DNA of 64,000 nucleotides from Chelatococcus asaccharovorans (GTDB lineage Bacteria; Pseudomonadota; Alphaproteobacteria; Rhizobiales; Beijerinckiaceae). The translations under genes were made by a program, and so were the position numbers. Location of the stretch: positions 70,631 to 134,630 of the forward strand of contig NZ_QJJK01000004.1 in the NCBI RefSeq assembly GCF_003201475.1. The letters run 5' to 3'. A model generated the notes under the pieces. The model saw only the letters and a list, made by a program, of their open reading frames with translations, was not told where the DNA came from and searched no databases. This document shows positions 46,085-56,586 of this stretch, one piece after another. How positions within the stretch are numbered: position 1 is the first letter of the stretch; every line of letters begins with the position of its first letter.

Positions 46085-46437
46085 GATCGCAAAGGTCCTC
46101 GTGCGGTCACGTGCTATCGCAGACATCCTTCTGAATTGGGGCCGCCGCGACGCCACAAAACGGGCGGGACCAAAAGTCTGCCTCGCCGCCCTACTCTTTT
46201 CAATTTACGGTTAACAACCAGTTAACGAATAACGTGGATGCTTGCACCGAATGGTTGTAGTGTTCGCAAATCGCGTGTTTTCTCTGATCGATCCTTGCAT
46301 GGCGGTGTTTTCCGCCTGTCGTCCGCTTCCTGTGGACGGGAAGCGAATGTACCATTCGTGTGCGCAGAATTGGCAAATGCCCGGGCCCTTCCTAGCTTAC
46401 AGAGAGTGGGGGACGTTCCGTGGGAGGAGACACTATC
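46085..46437. other. Divergent spacer between the PodJ-like gene and the fatty-acid oxidation operon
   Basis: This 353-bp stretch holds no credible gene. It carries the CtrA-type site at 46211-46225 and the promoter and ribosome site (GGAGGAG) of the acyl-CoA dehydrogenase gene. Confidence 0.55.
46211..46225. promoter_or_regulatory. TTAA-N7-TTAA box, candidate CtrA-binding site
   Basis: TTAACAACCAGTTAA matches the full CtrA consensus TTAA-N7-TTAA exactly. It lies 127 bp upstream of the PodJ-like start and would be the main cell-cycle signal of this promoter. CtrA is the master cell-cycle regulator of alphaproteobacteria. Confidence 0.6.
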
Positions 46438-48246
46438 GTGCCGAGCTACAAGGCGCCTTTGGACGACGTGCTGTTCCTGATCAACGACGTGTTTCCTCTC
46501 GATGGCTACAACCATCTCGATGCCTTTGCCGAAGTGACGCCGGAGCTTGCCGGGGCGGTGCTGACAGAAGCTGCCAGGATCACCGAAGAGGCATTTGCGC
46601 CTCTCAATGCCACGGGCGACCGGCAGGGCTGCCGCCGTGATTCTGCCGGCAGCGTGCGGACGCCGGAAGGCTTCGCCGAGGCTTATGGAGCCTTCGTGAA
46701 GGGCGGCTGGGTAGGCTTGGCCACACCGCCGGATTATGGCGGACAGGGGCTGCCCTATACCTTTGCGGCCATCGTCAACGAATTCGCCTCATCCGCCAAC
46801 ATGGCGCTCGCCATGTATCCCGGTCTAACGCAAGGGGCGATCGCGGCGATCCTGCTGCACGGCACGGCGGAGCAGAAGGCGCTTTACCTGCCGCCGATGG
46901 TGTCGGGGGCCTGGACGGGCACTATGAACCTCACCGAGCCGCAATGCGGCACGGATCTCGGCCTCATCCGCACCAAGGCCGAGCGCAAGGGGGATGGCAC
47001 CTATGCCATCACCGGCACCAAGATCTTCATTTCGGCGGGCGAGCATGATCTTGCCGGCAATATCGTCCATCTCGTTCTCGCCCGCGTGGAAGGGGCGCCA
47101 TCCGGCACAAAGGGCCTCAGCCTGTTCATCGTGCCGAAATTCATGGCGGCCAACGGCGGCGTCAGGGGCGCACGCAACCGCGTGAGCTGCGGCTCGATCG
47201 AAGACAAGATGGGCATTCACGGCAATGCCACCTGCGTGATGAACTACGAGGGGGCGACGGGGTGGCTGCTCGGCGAGGAGAATCGCGGCCTCAATGCCAT
47301 GTTCACGATGATGAACGAGGCGCGGCTCGGCGTCGGCATCCAGGGCCTGGCGCTCTCCGAGGTCGCCTATCAGAACGCCGCGACCTATGCGCGCGAGCGC
47401 CTGCAGGGACGCGCGCTGACCGGCGCGGCCTTTCCGGCGCAGGCGGCCGATCCCATCATCGTCCATCCGGACGTTCGCCGCACGCTCCTGTCCATCAAGG
47501 CCTTCAACGCGGCGGCGCGGGCGCTGGTGGTGTGGACATCGCTCAAGGCCGATGTCGCGCGCCAGGCGACCGACGAGGCCGAGCGCCAGGCGGCTGAGGA
47601 CCATCTCGGGCTGCTGACGCCCGTCATCAAGGGCGTGCTCACGGACATCGGCTTCGACAACACGGTCAAAGCCCAGCAGATGTTCGGCGGGCACGGCTAT
47701 ATCGTCGAGACCGGCGTGGAGCAGTTCGTGCGCGATGCCCGCATCGCCATGCTCTACGAGGGCGCCAACGGCATTCAGGCGATCGACCTCGTCGGCCGCA
47801 AGCTGCCGCGGGATGCCGGCCGCGCCATGCTCGCCTTCTTTGCGGAGGTCTCCGGCTTCTTGAAGGAGAACGCGGCGCATGATGGGGTGCAGCCCTACGT
47901 CGCCGGCATGAAAACCGCGCTGGACCACCTGCAGGACGCCTCCATGTGGTTCATGCGCAATGCGCTCGGCAAGCCCGACAATGCCGGTGCGGGCTCGACC
48001 GACTACATGCATCTCTTCGGGCTCGTGGCGCTGGGCTATATGTCCCTCAGGATTGCCAAGGCCGCCGCGGACAAGCTGGCCGCCGCGCGCGCGGCGAATG
48101 ACGATTCGGCGACCGGGCCGATGGAGGCCCGGCTGACAACGACCCGTTTCTTCATGGAGCGGATGCTGCCGGAGACCGCGGTGCGGCTCAATCGCGTGAC
48201 TGCCGGTGCAGAGGGCATCATGGCGATGCCCGCAGAGATGTTCTGA
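46438..48246 (+). CDS. Acyl-CoA dehydrogenase, FadE/DmdC-like long form
   Basis: This 602-residue flavoprotein oxidises acyl-CoA to the trans-2-enoyl-CoA. Visible features are [19 protein letters not shown], the FAD/substrate segment [23 protein letters not shown], and the catalytic region [11 protein letters not shown]. An extra C-terminal domain of the DmdC-like subgroup is also present. Substrates may be long-chain acyl-CoA or methylthiopropionyl-CoA; the operon favours general beta-oxidation. The GTG at 46438 has GGAGGAG 8 nt upstream. It heads an operon with thiolase and a FadB/FadJ-type enzyme. Confidence 0.92.
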   Translation: MPSYKAPLDDVLFLINDVFPLDGYNHLDAFAEVTPELAGAVLTEAARITEEAFAPLNATGDRQGCRRDSAGSVRTPEGFAEAYGAFVKGGWVGLATPPDYGGQGLPYTFAAIVNEFASSANMALAMYPGLTQGAIAAILLHGTAEQKALYLPPMVSGAWTGTMNLTEPQCGTDLGLIRTKAERKGDGTYAITGTKIFISAGEHDLAGNIVHLVLARVEGAPSGTKGLSLFIVPKFMAANGGVRGARNRVSCGSIEDKMGIHGNATCVMNYEGATGWLLGEENRGLNAMFTMMNEARLGVGIQGLALSEVAYQNAATYARERLQGRALTGAAFPAQAADPIIVHPDVRRTLLSIKAFNAAARALVVWTSLKADVARQATDEAERQAAEDHLGLLTPVIKGVLTDIGFDNTVKAQQMFGGHGYIVETGVEQFVRDARIAMLYEGANGIQAIDLVGRKLPRDAGRAMLAFFAEVSGFLKENAAHDGVQPYVAGMKTALDHLQDASMWFMRNALGKPDNAGAGSTDYMHLFGLVALGYMSLRIAKAAADKLAAARAANDDSATGPMEARLTTTRFFMERMLPETAVRLNRVTAGAEGIMAMPAEMF

Positions 48247-48313
48247 CGGCGAAGAGCCTGACCGACGCGCAACGTGGTGGCCGGTGTGGCACCGGCCGCA
48301 AGGGAGATCCGAG

Positions 48314-49522
48314 ATGCCCGATGCCTTCATCTACGACCACGTTCGCACGCCGCGCGGACGCGGCAAGCCGGATGGCGCGTTGCACCAAGTGTCGTCGGTG
48401 GCGCTCGCAGCCGGTGCGCTCTCCGCCCTCAAGGAGCGCAACGGGCTCGATACACGCCTCATCGATGATGTCATTCTCGGCTGTGTCGATCCTGTCGGCG
48501 AGGCCGGCGGCGATATCGCGCGCGCGGCCGTGTTCCTCGCGGACTATGGCAGTCACGTGCCCGGCATGCAGATCAACCGCTTCTGCGCGTCGGGGCTCGA
48601 TGCCGTGAATATTGCCGCGGCGCAGGTGCTGTCCGGGCAGCACGAGCTCGCCATCGGCGGCGGCATCGAATCCATGAGCCGCGTCGGTATCGGCGCCTCG
48701 GGCGGTGCCTGGCCCGTCGATCCGGCGGTCGCGGTGAAGTCCTATTTCATGCCGCAGGGCGTTTCGGCGGATCTCATCGCCACGCGCTACGGCTTTTCCC
48801 GCGAGGCGGTGGATGCCTACGCCGTCGAGAGCCAGCGGCGCGCGGCCCTGGCCTGGCGCGAAGGGCGCTTCGCCAAATCCGTCGTACCGGTCAAGGATGT
48901 GAACGGCCTTGTCCTACTCGCCCGCGACGAACATATGCGGCCCGACACGACGCTGGAAACGCTGGCGGCACTCAAACCTTCCTTCGCGCAGATGGGAGAG
49001 CTCGGCGGCTTCGATGCGGTCGGCATTGCCGCCCATCCGGAGATCGAGGCCATCGACCATGTGCACCACGCGGGCAATTCCTCCGGTATCGTCGATGGTG
49101 CGGCCGCCGTGCTCATCGGCTCCGCCGCGGCCGGACGGGCCATGGGCCTGAAGCCCCGCGCGCGCATCCGGGCCTTCGCCAATATCGGCTCCGACCCTGC
49201 CTTCATGCTGACCGGGCCCGTGGACGTGACGCGCAAGCTCCTGGACCGGTCCGGGCTGTCGCTGTCCGATATCGATCTGTTTGAGGTCAACGAAGCCTTC
49301 GCGGCGGTGGTCCTGCGCTATCTCCAGGCCTTCGACCTCGATCCGGCGATCGTCAACGTGAACGGCGGCGCGATCGCCATGGGGCATCCGCTCGGCGCGA
49401 CCGGCGCGATGATCCTCGGCACGGCGCTCGACGAACTCGAGCGGCGCCAGGCTTCGACGGCGCTCGTCACATTGTGCATCGGCGCGGGCATGGGGACTGC
49501 CACCGTCATCGAGAGGATGTGA
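48314..49522 (+). CDS. fadA: Acetyl-CoA acyltransferase (3-ketoacyl-CoA thiolase)
   Basis: This 402-residue thiolase cleaves 3-ketoacyl-CoA to acetyl-CoA and a shortened acyl-CoA. The nucleophilic cysteine is in [13 protein letters not shown], and further signatures are [22 protein letters not shown] and LCIGAGMG with the second cysteine. The ATG at 48314 has GGGAG 8 nt upstream. It is the middle gene of the beta-oxidation operon, 67 bp after the dehydrogenase and 27 bp before the FadB-like gene. Confidence 0.94.
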   Translation: MPDAFIYDHVRTPRGRGKPDGALHQVSSVALAAGALSALKERNGLDTRLIDDVILGCVDPVGEAGGDIARAAVFLADYGSHVPGMQINRFCASGLDAVNIAAAQVLSGQHELAIGGGIESMSRVGIGASGGAWPVDPAVAVKSYFMPQGVSADLIATRYGFSREAVDAYAVESQRRAALAWREGRFAKSVVPVKDVNGLVLLARDEHMRPDTTLETLAALKPSFAQMGELGGFDAVGIAAHPEIEAIDHVHHAGNSSGIVDGAAAVLIGSAAAGRAMGLKPRARIRAFANIGSDPAFMLTGPVDVTRKLLDRSGLSLSDIDLFEVNEAFAAVVLRYLQAFDLDPAIVNVNGGAIAMGHPLGATGAMILGTALDELERRQASTALVTLCIGAGMGTATVIERM

Positions 49523-49549
49523 CCGGCACGGCCGGATGGGAGATCGACC

Positions 49550-51754
49550 ATGAATCTCGTGAACTTCCGTTTCGAGATCGACGCCGACGGCATCGCGCTC
49601 GCGACCTGGGACATGCCCGACCGCTCGATGAATGTCATCACCGCGGAGGTGATGGAGGAACTCTCCCTGATCGTCGACGGCGTTGCCGCTGACGAGGAGA
49701 TCAAGGGTTGCGTCATCACCTCGGGCAAGGAGAGCTTCTCGGGGGGGGCGGACCTTGCCATGCTGCAAGAGCTCGGCCGCAACCATGCGCTGCTCAAGGC
49801 CGAGCGCGGCGAGACGGAGGCGATAGAGGCCTTCTTCGACCAGTCACGTCGGCTGTCGCAGCTTTACCGAAGGTTGGAGACCTGCAGAAAGCCCTTCGCC
49901 ATCGCGATCCACGGTATCTGCCTCGGGGGCGCCTTCGAGCTCGCGCTGGCGTGTCACTACCGGGTTCTGTCCGATGCCGACGCCACGCGGGTCGGGCTGC
50001 CCGAGATCAAGGTCGGTCTCTTTCCCGGGGCCGGTGGCAGCCAGCGCTTGCCGCGGCTGATGCCCACGCCTGACGCGCTGCAGCTGATGGCGCGGGGCGA
50101 GCAATTGCGGCCAGGCGCCGCGAAGAAGCTCGGCATCGCCGGCGCGGTGGTGCCGCGCGAGCAGATCGTCGAGGCGGCCAGGGACTGGATCCGTCAGGGC
50201 GGCAAGGCGGTGGCTCCGTGGGACGAGCCGGGCTTCCGCCTGCCGTCCGGCAAGGTCTATTCGCCCGCCGGCATGCAGATCTGGCCCCCCGCCAATGCCA
50301 TCTACCGCCGCGAGACCCAGGACAATTATCCCGCCGGGCGCGCCCTTCTGCAGGCCGTCTATGAGGGGCTGCAGTTGCCGATGGATCAGGCGCTGACCGT
50401 GGAGAGCCGCTATTTCGCGTCCATCCTGCGCTCGCCGGTGGCCGCCGCGATGATCCGCACGCTCTTCCTGTCAAAGCAGGAGCTCGACAAGGGCGCACGG
50501 CGGCCGAAGGAGATCCCGCCGGCCAAACCCGCGACCGTCGGCATCGTCGGGGCCGGCTTCATGGGCGCGGCCATCACCTATGTCGCGGCGCTGGCCGGCA
50601 TCAAGGTGGTGCTCGTGGACCGGGACCAGGAAACCGCCGACAAGGGCAAGAGCCTGTCGCACAAGCTGATGACCGATCAGATCATGAAGGGTCGCGCCAA
50701 GATGGCCGATCGCGACCGGCTGCTTGGATTGATCACGGCAACTCCAGACTATACGGCGCTCGGGGCCTGCGATCTCGTCATCGAGGCGGTGTTCGAGGAT
50801 CCGAAGGTCAAGGCCGAGGTGCTCGGGCGCATTGATGCGGTGCTGAGGGACGATGCCATCCTGGCCACCAACACCTCCACGCTGCCGGTGAGCGGCCTGG
50901 CCCGCGCCGTCACCCGGCCGGAGCGCTTCGTCGGCATCCACTTCTTCTCGCCGGTGGAAAAGATGCTCCTCGTCGAGGTCATTCGCGGCCAGGGGACGGG
51001 CGACCGCGCGCTCGCGGTGGCGCTCGACTTCGTGCGGGCGTTGAAGAAGACGCCGATCGTCGTCAATGACGCCCGCGGCTTCTACGCCAACCGCTGCGTG
51101 CTCGCCTATGTGCGCGAGGGGCATATCATGCTGGGCGAGGGCGTTCCCCCGGCGATGATCGAGAACGTGGCGAAACAGGCCGGCATGCCGGTCGGCCCGC
51201 TCGCCCTCAATGACGAGGTTGCGCTCGATCTCGCGCTCCGCATCGTCCGGGCGACCAAGGCGGAAGTCGGGAACGACGCCGTCGATCCCGCGCAGGAGGC
51301 GCTGCTCGTCGCCCTCGTCGAGGGCGAAGGCCGGCTGGGGCGCAAGAACCGCAAGGGCTTCTACGACTATCCGGAGAACGGGCCGAAACGCCTTTGGCCG
51401 GGGTTGCGCGCCTTCAAGCCGGTGTCGCAGGACCCCGAGAGCATCGACATCGCGGTGTTGAAGCAGCGCTTTCTGGTCGTGCAGGCTCTGGAGGCGGCCC
51501 GCGCCATCGAGGAAAGGGTGCTGACCGATCCGCGCGAGGGGGATGTCGGCGCCATTCTCGGCTTCGGCTTTGCGCCGTTCACGGGAGGGCCGCTCTCCTA
51601 TATCGATGGCATGGGTGCTGCGACCTTCGTCGGATTGAGCGAGCGGCTGGCCGCCGCGCATGGGCCGCGTTTTGCGCCCTGCGATCTCCTCGTCGAGATG
51701 GCCCGCACCGGTGGCGCATTCTATGCCGAGGACGCGCGCAGCGCGGCGGCGTAG
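49550..51754 (+). CDS. fadJ: Bifunctional enoyl-CoA hydratase/3-hydroxyacyl-CoA dehydrogenase
   Basis: This 734-residue enzyme carries out the hydration and second oxidation of beta-oxidation. The N-terminal crotonase domain (to about residue 190) has [18 protein letters not shown] and [20 protein letters not shown] with the catalytic glutamates. From about residue 328 a NAD-binding domain begins [13 protein letters not shown] and includes [11 protein letters not shown] and [12 protein letters not shown]-terminal 3HCDH domains follow ([10 protein letters not shown]). It closes the operon with the dehydrogenase and thiolase. The symbol could equally be fadB. Confidence 0.93.
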   Translation: MNLVNFRFEIDADGIALATWDMPDRSMNVITAEVMEELSLIVDGVAADEEIKGCVITSGKESFSGGADLAMLQELGRNHALLKAERGETEAIEAFFDQSRRLSQLYRRLETCRKPFAIAIHGICLGGAFELALACHYRVLSDADATRVGLPEIKVGLFPGAGGSQRLPRLMPTPDALQLMARGEQLRPGAAKKLGIAGAVVPREQIVEAARDWIRQGGKAVAPWDEPGFRLPSGKVYSPAGMQIWPPANAIYRRETQDNYPAGRALLQAVYEGLQLPMDQALTVESRYFASILRSPVAAAMIRTLFLSKQELDKGARRPKEIPPAKPATVGIVGAGFMGAAITYVAALAGIKVVLVDRDQETADKGKSLSHKLMTDQIMKGRAKMADRDRLLGLITATPDYTALGACDLVIEAVFEDPKVKAEVLGRIDAVLRDDAILATNTSTLPVSGLARAVTRPERFVGIHFFSPVEKMLLVEVIRGQGTGDRALAVALDFVRALKKTPIVVNDARGFYANRCVLAYVREGHIMLGEGVPPAMIENVAKQAGMPVGPLALNDEVALDLALRIVRATKAEVGNDAVDPAQEALLVALVEGEGRLGRKNRKGFYDYPENGPKRLWPGLRAFKPVSQDPESIDIAVLKQRFLVVQALEAARAIEERVLTDPREGDVGAILGFGFAPFTGGPLSYIDGMGAATFVGLSERLAAAHGPRFAPCDLLVEMARTGGAFYAEDARSAAA

Positions 51755-51817
51755 CGCGCCGGGCATAAGAGCGGCCGGTTTTCGGCAAGTTGTGCCGATT
51801 TCACACACGAACCAAGC

Positions 51818-51964
51818 GTCATTCCGGGGCGGGCCGAAAGGCCCGAACCCGGAACCCATGAACACAACGGGAGACACATAGAGCGCCGCATCCAACGCGT
51901 CTTCTTGTGCGACGCCATGTTCATGGTTTCCGGGCTCCTCGCTGACGCGAGGCCCCGGAATGAC
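51818..51964. repeat. Palindromic intergenic element with 13-bp terminal inverted repeats
   Basis: GTCATTCCGGGGC (51818-51830) and its complement (51952-51964) bound a cruciform-like element. Inner arms around CCATGAACA and TGTTCATGG also pair nearly perfectly. It sits between the convergent FadJ-type and histidine kinase genes. The motif CTCGCTGACGCGAG at 51938-51951 also occurs at 37775-37788. Confidence 0.65.
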
Positions 51965-51997
51965 AGTGTCGCGAGTGCATCTCTTCCAAGAGAGAGG

Positions 51998-54900
51998 TCA
52001 CTCGGCGGCGATGTCAGGCGTCGACTGCCAGTGCACGAACAGCGCCCTGAGCGCCGCCGGCTTCAGGGGCTTTTCCAGCACGTGGATGCCGGTCGCACGG
52101 GCACGTTCGCGCACTTCCGGGGAACGATCGGCGGTCACAAGCACGGCCGGCAAGGCTCGGCCGAGCCTGCGGCGCAGGGCCAGAATGGCGGCGATCCCCT
52201 CGCCGTCGTCAAGATGATAATCGGCCACGAGAACGGCCGGCACGAAGCCGTCGGCAACCAGCGCCTCGGCTTCGGCGAGGCCGGCGGCCGTGGCGACGCG
52301 GCAGCCCCAGCTCGAGAACAGGACCCGCATGCCGTCCGCCACCACCGGTTCGTTGTCGATGGCGAGGATGGACAGGTTCTCCAGGGTGCCAAAGCTCGGC
52401 GCCGTGATGTCCTGCGTCGGCGTGGTCGCTGGCACCTTGTCGGAGATCGGCAGCTCAACGGCGAACACGGAGCCGCGGCCAGGTACCGATTTAAGGGTGA
52501 CGGCATGGCCGAGCACGCGCGCGATGCGCTCGACGATCGACAGACCGAGTCCGAGCCCGCGCGCCATATGCGCGGCGTCGAGGCGCTGGAACTCGCGGAA
52601 GATGATGCGGTGCTGGCTGGTGGGAATGCCGGGGCCGGTATCCCAGACCTCGATCCGTACCGTGCCGTGGCCGGTGCGCCGGCAGCCGACCAGCACCCGG
52701 CCGGCTGGGGTATATTTCACCGCGTTGGAGACGAAGTTCTGCAGGAGGCGCCGCATGAGGCGCCGGTCGGTGCGCACGGCGAGGGACGAGCGCACGACGG
52801 TCAACGCGATGCCCTTCTCCTCGGCCATGAGTTCGAATTCCCGCTGGATGGGTACCAGCAGGTCATCGATCCGGAAATTGGAGAGTTCGGCCTTGAGCGC
52901 ACCGGCATCGAGCCGGGCTATATCGAGAAGGGCCGTCAGGATTTCCTCGACGGTGTCGAGCGAAGCCTGCACATTCTCGGCAAGCGATGGGTCGCCCTCC
53001 CGGCGGTCGCGTTCGGCAAGAGCGGTCGCATAGAGGCGGGCCGCGTTCAGCGGCTGCAGGATGTCGTGGCTGGCCGCCGCAAGGAAGCGGGTCTTCGACG
53101 CATTGGCATCCTCGGCCTCGCCCTTGGCGCGGGAGAGCTCCTGGTTCAGCCGCTCCAGCTCCTCCGTGCGCTCCTTCACGCGCCGTTCCAATGTCTCGTT
53201 GGCGCGGGCCAGCTCCTCCTCGGTTGCGACCGTGTCCGTGATATCCGCATAGGTTGTCACGATGCCGCCGTCAGGCAGGCGGTTGGAGCGGATCTCGATG
53301 ACGTTGCCGGAGGGAAACAGCTTGAGGCGCACCGGCGCGCGGTCGCCCATCAGGCTTTCGATGCGCGCGGCCAAGAGTTGCTCCGGGTGACCGTCGCCAT
53401 AGGCACCGCGCGCGATATTCGACCGGACGATCTCGTCGAGCCCGACGCCGACCCGCATGAGATAGGGGGGCAGGTTATAGATGTCGCAGAACGCCCGGTT
53501 CCACCCCATCAGGCGCAGGTCCTTGTCGAAGATCGTGATGCCCTGGCTCGCGTGATCGAGCCCATGCTGCAGCAGGTCGCGATTGTACTGGATGGCCGCC
53601 GAGGCGTCGTCCAGAAGCTTGAGCGCGGCCGAGGCCGACACATTGCGGCGCAGCAGCAGCGAGAGCACGAGGCGCGACGATGCCGCACCGATGGCCGATG
53701 CGAGCAGATGCTCTGTCTGGCGCAGGAGGTGCAGGTCGGCTTCACTGTCGTCGGAAAGCGGTGCGCCACGCGCTGTCGTGAAACTGGCAAAGGCGCGCTC
53801 GGCCCGCTCCGTCCCGAGATAGCGCGCCACGGTTGCGCGCAACTCCGCGACGCTGACGGCCGAACGGCGCAAGCGCAGGTTCTGCGTGAGCGCTGGCGTG
53901 CTGAGATGGTTCTTGCTGGTGAACACCTGCGCCTGCAATGTCTCCATCACAGAGGCGGGGCGCATGAAGGAAAAGCCGATATAGGCGGCGATATTGATGG
54001 CGAGGCTCCACAGCACGCCATGGGTAAGCTGGGGCAGGTCGGTGCCGAAGAGGGCCGTGGGTTTGAGGGCCGCTATGCCGAAGGGCCCCTCGGCGATCAG
54101 CGCCGCGGCAAGGCCCCCCGTTGGCGCCAGGCTTGGCAGAAGCAGCGTGTAAAGCCAGACGCCGAAACCCGCGACGAGGCCGGCACCGGCGCCGCGCGCC
54201 GTGCCGCGTCGCCAGAACAGGCCGCCGAAGAAGGCCGGGGCGATCTGCGCCACGGCCGCGAAGGACAGGAAGCCGATGGCTGCGAGCTGAGCCTCGCCCG
54301 CCATCCGGAAATAGGCGTAGCCGAAGAAGATGATGGTCACGATGGCGATACGCCGTGTCGTCAGCACGAATGTGCCGAGATCGCCCATCGTCCCTGCCGA
54401 ATCCCGCATGGCGTTTTGCAGAAGGGAGCCGCGGTCCGCCCCGCGCTGGCGCAGCCAGCCGCGGCGGCGCAGCACGAAGGGCATGACGAGGTCGTTCGAG
54501 ATCATGATGGCGAGCGCCACGGAATCGACGATCACCATGGCCGTTGCCGCCGACAGGCCGCCGATGAAGGCGATGAGGGCGATGCCGCCCGCGTTGACCG
54601 ACAGGGGCAAGGCCAGCACGGTCATGTCGTGGTCGATGGTGCCGGGCTGGAACAGGAGCTGGCCGGCGGCGGCAAGCGGCACCACGAACAGGTTGATGAG
54701 AACGAGATAGAGCGGAAACAGCCAGGAGGCCGTGCGCACATCGCGCAGGTTGCGGTTTTCCACGATGGTCATGTGGAATTGGCGGGGCAGAAGCAGGGCG
54801 GCTATGCTCGACAGCAGAACCATGGTCAGGAATGGCAGGGGCGGCGAGGTGCCTTCCGTCACGCTGTGGGCGTGCTGCAGGCTGCCGATCCGGTTGAAGA

Positions 54901-55579
54901 TGTCGGCCACCCCATCGAACATCCAATAGGAGACGAACAGCCCGACGGTGAGGAATGCGATGAGCTTGACCACCGATTCCGCAGCGATCGCCAGGACGAG
55001 ACCGTTCTGCGGCCGGGTTGCGTCGATATGACGTGTGCCGAAGGCGACCGAGAAGGTCGCGAGCACGCAGGCGACGACGAAGGCGAGATCGCCGAAGATC
55101 ATCGTTGAGGTCGACAGGCCGGTGATCCGGCTCGCTTCCAGAAAGGCCGTCAGCGAATTCGAGACGGCTTTCAGCTGCAGAGCGATATAGGGCACGGTGC
55201 CGACGACAGCGATCAGCGTCACGAAGGCCGCGATCCGATCATCCTTGCCGTAACGCGCCGCCACGAAATCGGCGATCGTGGTGATGTTCTGCGCCTTTGC
55301 CAGCCGCACGATATGCATGACCAGGCGGCTGCCGAGGCCGATGACGAGAATCGGACCGATGTAGATGGTGAGAAAGTCGAGCCCCGAACGCTCCGCCAGC
55401 CCAACCCCGCCGAAGAAGGTCCAGGAGGTGCAGTAGACCGCGAGCGCCAAGGCGTAGATGAGGGCGCCGGGGCGGCCGACCATAAGGCCTTTGCCGAACA
55501 GCGTGCCGGCACGCGCCACCGCGAAGAGGCCGCTGAGATAGACCAGCGCGGAGAGGACGACGGCCCAATCGGCAATCAT
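51998..55579 (-). CDS. Sodium:solute symporter-domain hybrid sensor histidine kinase (CrbS/CbrA-like)
   Basis: This 1193-residue membrane protein starts with a sodium:solute symporter-type domain of many transmembrane helices (to about residue 490; FGGVGLAERSGLDFLTIYIG). A PAS domain lies at about 660-760 (GITIFDKDLRLMGWNRAFC), a coiled coil and the H-box AAASHDILQPLNAARLYA at about 836. The ATPase domain (NFVSNAVKYTP, DTGPGIP, GLGLGLSI) is at about 900-1045, and a receiver domain (LVADYHLDDGEG) at about 1120. Such kinases sense carbon sources and control acetate or alcohol use. An adjacent response regulator is missing. Confidence 0.9.
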   Translation of the reverse strand: MIADWAVVLSALVYLSGLFAVARAGTLFGKGLMVGRPGALIYALALAVYCTSWTFFGGVGLAERSGLDFLTIYIGPILVIGLGSRLVMHIVRLAKAQNITTIADFVAARYGKDDRIAAFVTLIAVVGTVPYIALQLKAVSNSLTAFLEASRITGLSTSTMIFGDLAFVVACVLATFSVAFGTRHIDATRPQNGLVLAIAAESVVKLIAFLTVGLFVSYWMFDGVADIFNRIGSLQHAHSVTEGTSPPLPFLTMVLLSSIAALLLPRQFHMTIVENRNLRDVRTASWLFPLYLVLINLFVVPLAAAGQLLFQPGTIDHDMTVLALPLSVNAGGIALIAFIGGLSAATAMVIVDSVALAIMISNDLVMPFVLRRRGWLRQRGADRGSLLQNAMRDSAGTMGDLGTFVLTTRRIAIVTIIFFGYAYFRMAGEAQLAAIGFLSFAAVAQIAPAFFGGLFWRRGTARGAGAGLVAGFGVWLYTLLLPSLAPTGGLAAALIAEGPFGIAALKPTALFGTDLPQLTHGVLWSLAINIAAYIGFSFMRPASVMETLQAQVFTSKNHLSTPALTQNLRLRRSAVSVAELRATVARYLGTERAERAFASFTTARGAPLSDDSEADLHLLRQTEHLLASAIGAASSRLVLSLLLRRNVSASAALKLLDDASAAIQYNRDLLQHGLDHASQGITIFDKDLRLMGWNRAFCDIYNLPPYLMRVGVGLDEIVRSNIARGAYGDGHPEQLLAARIESLMGDRAPVRLKLFPSGNVIEIRSNRLPDGGIVTTYADITDTVATEEELARANETLERRVKERTEELERLNQELSRAKGEAEDANASKTRFLAAASHDILQPLNAARLYATALAERDRREGDPSLAENVQASLDTVEEILTALLDIARLDAGALKAELSNFRIDDLLVPIQREFELMAEEKGIALTVVRSSLAVRTDRRLMRRLLQNFVSNAVKYTPAGRVLVGCRRTGHGTVRIEVWDTGPGIPTSQHRIIFREFQRLDAAHMARGLGLGLSIVERIARVLGHAVTLKSVPGRGSVFAVELPISDKVPATTPTQDITAPSFGTLENLSILAIDNEPVVADGMRVLFSSWGCRVATAAGLAEAEALVADGFVPAVLVADYHLDDGEGIAAILALRRRLGRALPAVLVTADRSPEVRERARATGIHVLEKPLKPAALRALFVHWQSTPDIAAE

Positions 55580-56126
55580 GGGGCACCTTGCCGCCGACAG
55601 CCATCTGGCCGCCGACAGCCATCTGGCTGGCGAGAGCCATCTGGCTGGAAAGACGTCACGCCCGCAACGAGGGCGAGCGCTTGCCCGCCGACCGGGCGGC
55701 CGTCGTCATCTCCGCGCGTGACGCGGGCAGCATGAAGCTCAATCGGCATAGGATGCCTGCCGTCCTCCCCCAGACATCAAGGCACTCCACCATCCAGTTC
55801 CTGAAGTCCATGGACCGCGGCGGGGGCGAGGGCGTTTCGCGACCAAACGCCATCGCACACGGCTCTTTTCTGAAAGGAGAGTAGCGTCCGCTGTGAAAAA
55901 CGGCAAATATCGGGCGATTCGTACGGTCCGTGAGCCGGAAACGCTCGCGAGGGCTATCCGGACAGGGGCAACCTGCCGCTGTTAAGGGGTGCGAAGAGAT
56001 CGTGATGGCTCGCCATAACGGTGGCGCGTGTTCCGATCGAAACCATCGCCTCCGTCGTGAGGTTTCACCCGCAGGCAAGCATCGCCGGAACAGCTTTAAA
56101 TCGACCAAACCAGGAAGGGTCTCGTT
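55580..56126. other. Spacer between the histidine kinase and mscL
   Basis: This 547-bp stretch starts with a short tandem repeat at 55590-55643. A 98-codon frame across 55588-55884 translates the repeat as IW-rich nonsense and is not credible. It should hold promoters for both divergent genes. Confidence 0.45.
55590..55643. repeat. 18-bp tandem repeat, three copies
   Basis: Two identical 18-bp units ending AGCCATCTG (55590-55607 and 55608-55625) are followed by a diverged third (55626-55643). They lie 11 bp upstream of the histidine kinase start, in its leader. Confidence 0.7.
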
Positions 56127-56555
56127 ATGTCCATGATCAAGGAGTTTCGGGAATTTGCCCTCAAGGGCAACGTCATGGATCTCGCCATCGGTGTTATCAT
56201 CGGCGCTGCGTTCAGCCGCATCGTCGAATCCCTCGTGAATGACCTCTTCAACCCTATCCTCGGTGCCATCACCGGTGGCGGCATCGATTTCGCAAACTAC
56301 TTCATTCCGCTCAGCAGCAACGTCACAGCCACCTCCCTTGCTCAGGCGCGCGAACAGGGCGCGGTCCTGGCATGGGGCAATTTCGTGACCGTCGCCATCA
56401 ACTTCCTGATCGTGGCCTGGATTCTCTTCCTCGTCGTCAAGGGCATCAACAGGCTGCGCCGCGAGGAGAAGGTGGAGCAGAAGGCGCCGGAAGCCCCGGC
56501 CGATGTGAAGCTCTTGACGGAAATCCGCGATCTTCTTGCCGCACAACGCCGATAG
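56127..56555 (+). CDS. mscL: Large-conductance mechanosensitive channel
   Basis: This 142-residue inner-membrane channel opens under osmotic downshock. The N-terminus [20 protein letters not shown] leads into TM1 ([20 protein letters not shown]), then the periplasmic loop, TM2 ([20 protein letters not shown]) and the C-terminal helix bundle. The ATG has a strong AGGAAGGG site upstream. It converges on the lytic transglycosylase gene. Confidence 0.96.
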   Translation: MSMIKEFREFALKGNVMDLAIGVIIGAAFSRIVESLVNDLFNPILGAITGGGIDFANYFIPLSSNVTATSLAQAREQGAVLAWGNFVTVAINFLIVAWILFLVVKGINRLRREEKVEQKAPEAPADVKLLTEIRDLLAAQRR

Positions 56556-56586
56556 TCCGCCGCCCGACCCTTCCTTTCACGCCCTA

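Noticed and set aside
44066-46225. 719-codon frame antisense to the PodJ-like gene
   Set aside because: The minus strand has the conserved N-terminus and Sel1 repeats; the plus frame is an artefact of base composition.
46825-48330. 501-codon frame antisense to the acyl-CoA dehydrogenase
   Set aside because: It covers a well-conserved flavoprotein gene and has no recognisable product.
51905-55108. 1067-codon open frame antisense to the histidine kinase
   Set aside because: The minus strand reads clear symporter, PAS, kinase and receiver domains; the plus-strand product has no recognisable features.
55588-55884. 98-codon frame upstream of mscL
   Set aside because: Its first part is only the translated tandem repeat, and there is no ribosome site.
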